Positions 13,504 to 16,321 of a stretch of 16,321 nucleotides of DNA are shown in pieces; the first letter of the stretch is position 1, and the number at the start of each line of letters is the position of its first letter. The notes beneath the pieces were generated by a model. The model was given only the letters and a program-made list of their open reading frames with translations, had not been told where the DNA came from and did not search any database. Source of the DNA: CAZOWW01 sp964583765. Its GTDB lineage: Bacteria; Actinomycetota; Actinomycetes; Actinomycetales; Kineosporiaceae. The stretch is taken from positions 1 through 16,321 of the forward strand of contig CAZOWW010000124.1 of the NCBI GenBank assembly GCA_964583765.1, given 5' to 3'. Position numbers and translations under genes: made by a program.

Positions 13504-15201
13504 GTGAGTCCATCGGACGTGGTGCGCGTTCCGGGCCCCCGCACGTCCCGCCGTCACCGTCGGGCGAACCGCCACGCTCCGTGGCTCTTGTGGCTGCTGG
13601 TTCTCGTCTCTCTCGTCGCGGGGTGCATCGTCGTCGCCGCGTCCTGGTCCGGCATCTCCTCCTCGTCGCGCCGGAGCGCGGTCTGCCCGCAGGCCCGGGT
13701 CGAACTGGTCGTGGTGCCCGAGGTCGCGCAGCCGGTGCGCCAGGCGGTGAGCGGTCTCGACGGTCGCGTCCTGTCGGACGGCCGGTGTCTGCAGGTGCTG
13801 GTGCGCGAGCAGGATCCGCAGGAGACGATCGCCTCCGGGGCGGTGCTCCCCGTGGATCGCTGGCCCCAGCTGTGGATCCCGGACTCCTCGTTGTGGGCGT
13901 CCCGGCCGATGCGATTCGCCACGAGCGTGGTGGGCCACCTTGCCTACTCCCCCGTCGTTCTCGGAGCCAGTCCCCAGACGGCGCAGGCCGCGGGCTGGCA
14001 GGGGCAACGACCGACCTGGATCGACCTGCTCGGCGGGCGTCACGCGGTGTCCCTGCCCGACCCGTCGTCCTCAGCCACGAGCCTGCTGACGCTCCTCGCG
14101 CTGCGCACGTCGCTGGGGGACGGCGCCTCCGCGGACCGGGCGATCGCCGGGACCCTGCTCGTGGCGAGCCGGACCGTGGTCCCCAGCCCGACGAGCGCCG
14201 TGGACCGCCTGATCGCCGGTGGCGTCGATGCACCGCTGGTACCCATGACCGAGCAGGGCGTCGCCGCCGTGAACGCGGTGCAGGAGCACGAGGCGGTGGT
14301 GCCGGTCTATCCGCGCAACGGCGGCGTCCGCCTGGACTACCCCGTGGTCCGGATCGCGGCGAACAGTCGGATGGCGGCACCCGACACCGGACTCGCCGCC
14401 GTCCTGGCCGCGCTCAACTCGGAGCCGGCCCGCAAGGCCGTGCGGAACGCGGGTTTCCGCGACTCCCTGGGCGTACCCCCTCACGACGTGCAGGCGGCCG
14501 CGACGGCGGTCGCACCTCTGCCCACCCCGGGACCGGTGCAGGTGGGAGCCGAACTCACTCGGCTCGCCTCCCTCGCCAAGCCTTCCCGGTTGCTGACGGT
14601 GGTGGACATCTCCGCGTCGATGGCCGCGAGGGTGAACAAGGACCTGAACCGGATCGAGTTGGCCGTGGCCGCGGCCGCGAGCGCAGGCCGCCTGCTGCCC
14701 GACGACGCGATGGTCGGCCTCTGGTCGTTCTCCGCCTCGCTGGATCCCGGGCGGCGTCCGTGGACCGCGTTGGCCTCGATCTCGCCGTTGGGTTCCGCCG
14801 ATGGGTCGATGACGCACCGGGAACGCGTGGACGCCGAACTCGCCCAGTTGCCGCACCAACTGGGTGGGGGCACGGCCCTGTACACGACCGCGCTCGACGC
14901 GGTCCACGCGGTCCGCGCGGGGTTCGACGAGAACGCAGCCAATGCCGTGGTGCTGATCACCGACGGCCGCAACGAGGACGCCACCGGCATGTCGCTGGAG
15001 GAGGTCGTCGGCAAGCTCCAGGCGGATCGCCAGGCGGGCGGTGACCGCTCGGTGCGCCTGATCGCGATCGGGATCGGGCCGGACATCGACACCGCCGAAC
15101 TGCAGCAATTGGCGACGGCGACCAATGGCTACGCCTATCAGGCCAACTCGACGGAAGAACTGGAATCGGTCCTTTACGACGCCATCAGCCGACGGAACTG
15201 A
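13504..15201 (+). CDS. substrate-binding-like plus VWA domain protein, membrane-anchored or lipoprotein
   Basis: An extracytoplasmic protein of 565 residues. The N-terminus has an Arg-rich stretch, then a hydrophobic segment (26-46). Within it LVAGC (37-41) fits a lipobox, so Cys41 may be lipidated, but hydrophobic residues continue after it and a plain membrane anchor is equally possible. Residues about 57-330 resemble a bacterial type 2 periplasmic-binding fold. The VWA domain (about 360-560) has a complete metal-ion-dependent adhesion site: Asp368-Ile-Ser370-Ala-Ser372, Thr457 in GGGTALYT, and Asp487 in ITDGRNED. It should therefore bind a divalent ion and a ligand. This architecture recurs in Actinobacteria, but its function is not settled. 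The GTG at 13504 follows GGAGGG by five bases. No ABC permease or chaperone-like ATPase gene is beside it. Confidence 0.82.
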   Translation: MSPSDVVRVPGPRTSRRHRRANRHAPWLLWLLVLVSLVAGCIVVAASWSGISSSSRRSAVCPQARVELVVVPEVAQPVRQAVSGLDGRVLSDGRCLQVLVREQDPQETIASGAVLPVDRWPQLWIPDSSLWASRPMRFATSVVGHLAYSPVVLGASPQTAQAAGWQGQRPTWIDLLGGRHAVSLPDPSSSATSLLTLLALRTSLGDGASADRAIAGTLLVASRTVVPSPTSAVDRLIAGGVDAPLVPMTEQGVAAVNAVQEHEAVVPVYPRNGGVRLDYPVVRIAANSRMAAPDTGLAAVLAALNSEPARKAVRNAGFRDSLGVPPHDVQAAATAVAPLPTPGPVQVGAELTRLASLAKPSRLLTVVDISASMAARVNKDLNRIELAVAAAASAGRLLPDDAMVGLWSFSASLDPGRRPWTALASISPLGSADGSMTHRERVDAELAQLPHQLGGGTALYTTALDAVHAVRAGFDENAANAVVLITDGRNEDATGMSLEEVVGKLQADRQAGGDRSVRLIAIGIGPDIDTAELQQLATATNGYAYQANSTEELESVLYDAISRRN

Positions 15202-15441
15202 TCCGGTTCGTTCGCCGGGACGAGCGTGCCGGGACCGCTCCCGGCCGCCCCTGCGCAACGCCTCGATCAACTCCGGCGTGGTCCACGTCGATGAAGCAGG
15301 CCAAGCCGTTACAGTGCCCCCACGGACCTGTCGACGTTCGACGAAGCGCACGGTCTGCCGCGTCGACGTGACGCCGGTGAACGCCCGGCCGGTGCTCGTG
15401 AGACGGGTTCCGTGGGGGCAACGACTTCTCGAGGAGAACCT
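15202..15441 (+). promoter_or_regulatory. promoter/operator region of the sugar-binding protein gene
   Basis: No gene is apparent. TACAGT at 15310-15315 fits TANNNT; TCGATG at 15288-15293, 16 bases upstream, is a moderate -35 match. Transcription would begin near 15322. GAGGAG at 15431-15436 is a good ribosome site for GTG 15442. A pair of 12-base inverted repeats brackets the start of transcription and the leader. Confidence 0.5.
15315..15420. repeat. 12-bp inverted repeat pair separated by 82 bases
   Basis: TGCCCCCACGGA (15315-15326) and its exact reverse complement (15409-15420) face each other. The centres are 94 bases apart, close to nine DNA turns. The left copy overlaps the predicted start of transcription, and the right copy is just before the ribosome site. 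Sugar-uptake genes are often controlled by LacI-family repressors that can bind two operators, so paired operators are plausible. No matching target-site duplication flanks it, which argues against a mini-transposon. Confidence 0.5.
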
Positions 15442-16321
15442 GTGCGGCGAACAGCAGCCGTGGCGACCCTGGCCGCCGTCACCATCGGTCTGGCGGCCTG
15501 CGGCAGCCACAGTTCGTCCTCGGGCACGGACACCGGGGGAACGAAGAACACCGAGGTCGAGGTCTTCACCTGGTGGGCGAACGGCTCCGAGAAACTCGGT
15601 CTGGATGCGCTGGTGAGGGTCTTCACCGCCCAGTACCCGAACATCAGGTTCGTCAACGGTGCAGTCGCCGGTGGTGCCGGAGTTGCGGCCAAGGTCCGGC
15701 TTCAGTCCCGCCTCCGGGCGAAGAACCCGCCGGACACGTTTCAGGCGCACGCCGGCAAGGAACTGACCGACTACATCAAGGCCGGCCAGCTCGAGGACAT
15801 CAGCGCCCTCTACGACCAGTTCGACCTCCGGGGCAAGTTCCCGTCCGACCTCATCAGGCTCCTCCAGGTCAACGGGAAGATCTACTCGATCCCGGTCAAC
15901 ATCCACCGCTCGAACATGGTGTGGGCGAACCCTGAGGTCCTGAACGCGGCGGGCGTCGATCCCAAGGTGACGTACAACACCATCAAGGACTGGTTCCCGG
16001 CGCTCGACGCCGTGAAGGCCAGCGGCAGGACGGCGCTCTCGATAGCGACGACCTGGACCCAGGTCCAGTTGCTCGAGACGGTACTCATGTCCGACCTCGG
16101 CGCGGACGGCTACCTCGGCCTGTGGGACGGCAGGACCGCCTGGACCGGCGCCGACGTGGCCAAGGCTCTCCGGGACTTCCAGAAACTCATGAGCTACACC
16201 AACACCGACCGTGATCGGCTCGACTGGCCCGAGGCCACTCAGCGAGTCATGGACGGCAACGCCGCCTACACCGTGATGGGCGATTGGGCCGCGGCCGCAT
16301 TCCAGTATCAGAATCGGGTCG
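15442..16321 (+). CDS. carbohydrate ABC transporter substrate-binding lipoprotein (3' end outside the window)
   Basis: The solute receptor of a sugar-uptake ABC system, tethered outside the membrane. The visible 293 codons begin VRRTAAVATLAAVTIGLAAC, a lipoprotein signal with lipobox LAAC and Cys20 as the lipidation site, followed by a Ser/Gly/Thr linker. The mature part starts VEVFTWWANGSEKLGLDALV and continues with typical family 1 features: KNPPDTFQAHAGKEL, GKIYSIPVNIHRSNMVWANP and the YTVMGDWAAA segment. These resemble glucose/oligosaccharide-binding proteins with a WWANGSE-like opening. The GTG at 15442 has GAGGAG five bases upstream. Permease genes would be expected just beyond the window. 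The mature protein is a likely Lnt substrate. The frame is open to the last base. Confidence 0.9.
   Translation, partial: MRRTAAVATLAAVTIGLAACGSHSSSSGTDTGGTKNTEVEVFTWWANGSEKLGLDALVRVFTAQYPNIRFVNGAVAGGAGVAAKVRLQSRLRAKNPPDTFQAHAGKELTDYIKAGQLEDISALYDQFDLRGKFPSDLIRLLQVNGKIYSIPVNIHRSNMVWANPEVLNAAGVDPKVTYNTIKDWFPALDAVKASGRTALSIATTWTQVQLLETVLMSDLGADGYLGLWDGRTAWTGADVAKALRDFQKLMSYTNTDRDRLDWPEATQRVMDGNAAYTVMGDWAAAAFQYQNRV

Noticed and set aside
15315..15420. Inverted repeats as ends of a mini-transposon
   Set aside because: Flanking bases do not form a direct duplication, the internal 82 bases carry no known element features, and the layout fits a promoter region.
14071..15906. 611-residue minus-strand open frame
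   Set aside because: It is antisense to the VWA gene, whose MIDAS motifs and ribosome site are clear. The encoded sequence is His/Arg/Gly-rich with no domain, typical of shadow frames in GC-rich DNA.

Overview
The window is high-GC DNA with strong G/C preference at third codon positions, many GTG starts and TANNNT-type -10 boxes that sit next to start codons. The clearest lineage marker is the block lnt (apolipoprotein N-acyltransferase), ppm1 (polyprenol-phosphate mannosyltransferase), fxsA and a convergent rbpA (RNA polymerase-binding protein). RbpA is restricted to Actinobacteria, so the host is an actinobacterium. I cannot name the order. Every gene looks chromosomal and in place; I see no transposase, integrase, phage gene, rRNA, tRNA or CRISPR array.

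Layout. (1) 1-317: probable tail of an upstream gene, a 14-bp perfect hairpin and a leader. (2) 318-3989: a 1,223-residue fused ABC exporter with two TMD-NBD halves, whose second ATPase half is degenerate at two catalytic positions. (3) 3990-4472: a regulatory stretch with a near-consensus promoter (TTGACA-N16-TAGGTT) placed to give a leaderless 56-codon reading frame, then a second -10 placed to give a leaderless lnt. (4) 4473-7667: operon lnt-ppm1-fxsA, with a 4-base gap and then a 4-base overlap. A 19-bp perfect inverted repeat lies inside the 3' part of fxsA. (5) 7728-10413, minus strand: rbpA behind a SigR/SigH-type promoter (GGAAC-N18-GTT), a secreted coiled-coil D,D-carboxypeptidase of the VanY/M15B type, and an alpha/beta hydrolase. 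(6) 10414-12603: an intergenic control region with an AT-rich palindrome, two convergent GNAT acetyltransferases and a small VOC/glyoxalase-fold protein followed by a 17-bp hairpin. (7) 12890-16321, plus strand: a TPR protein, a membrane-anchored or lipidated substrate-binding/VWA fusion protein, and the first 293 codons of a sugar-binding ABC lipoprotein that runs off the window.

How the genes relate. Much of the window concerns the cell envelope. Lnt acylates lipoproteins, and the window encodes one clear lipoprotein (the sugar-binding protein, Cys20) and one possible one (the VWA protein, Cys41). Ppm1 makes the mannosyl donor for lipoglycans and protein O-mannosylation. The VanY-like enzyme trims peptidoglycan. 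RbpA links the housekeeping sigma factor to RNA polymerase, and its predicted promoter suggests induction by thiol-oxidative stress, as known in Streptomyces. No new multi-gene system is evident. The most unusual items are the asymmetric fused ABC exporter, the leaderless small ORF with a palindrome at its start, the large hairpin within fxsA, and the widely spaced inverted repeat before the sugar-binding lipoprotein gene.
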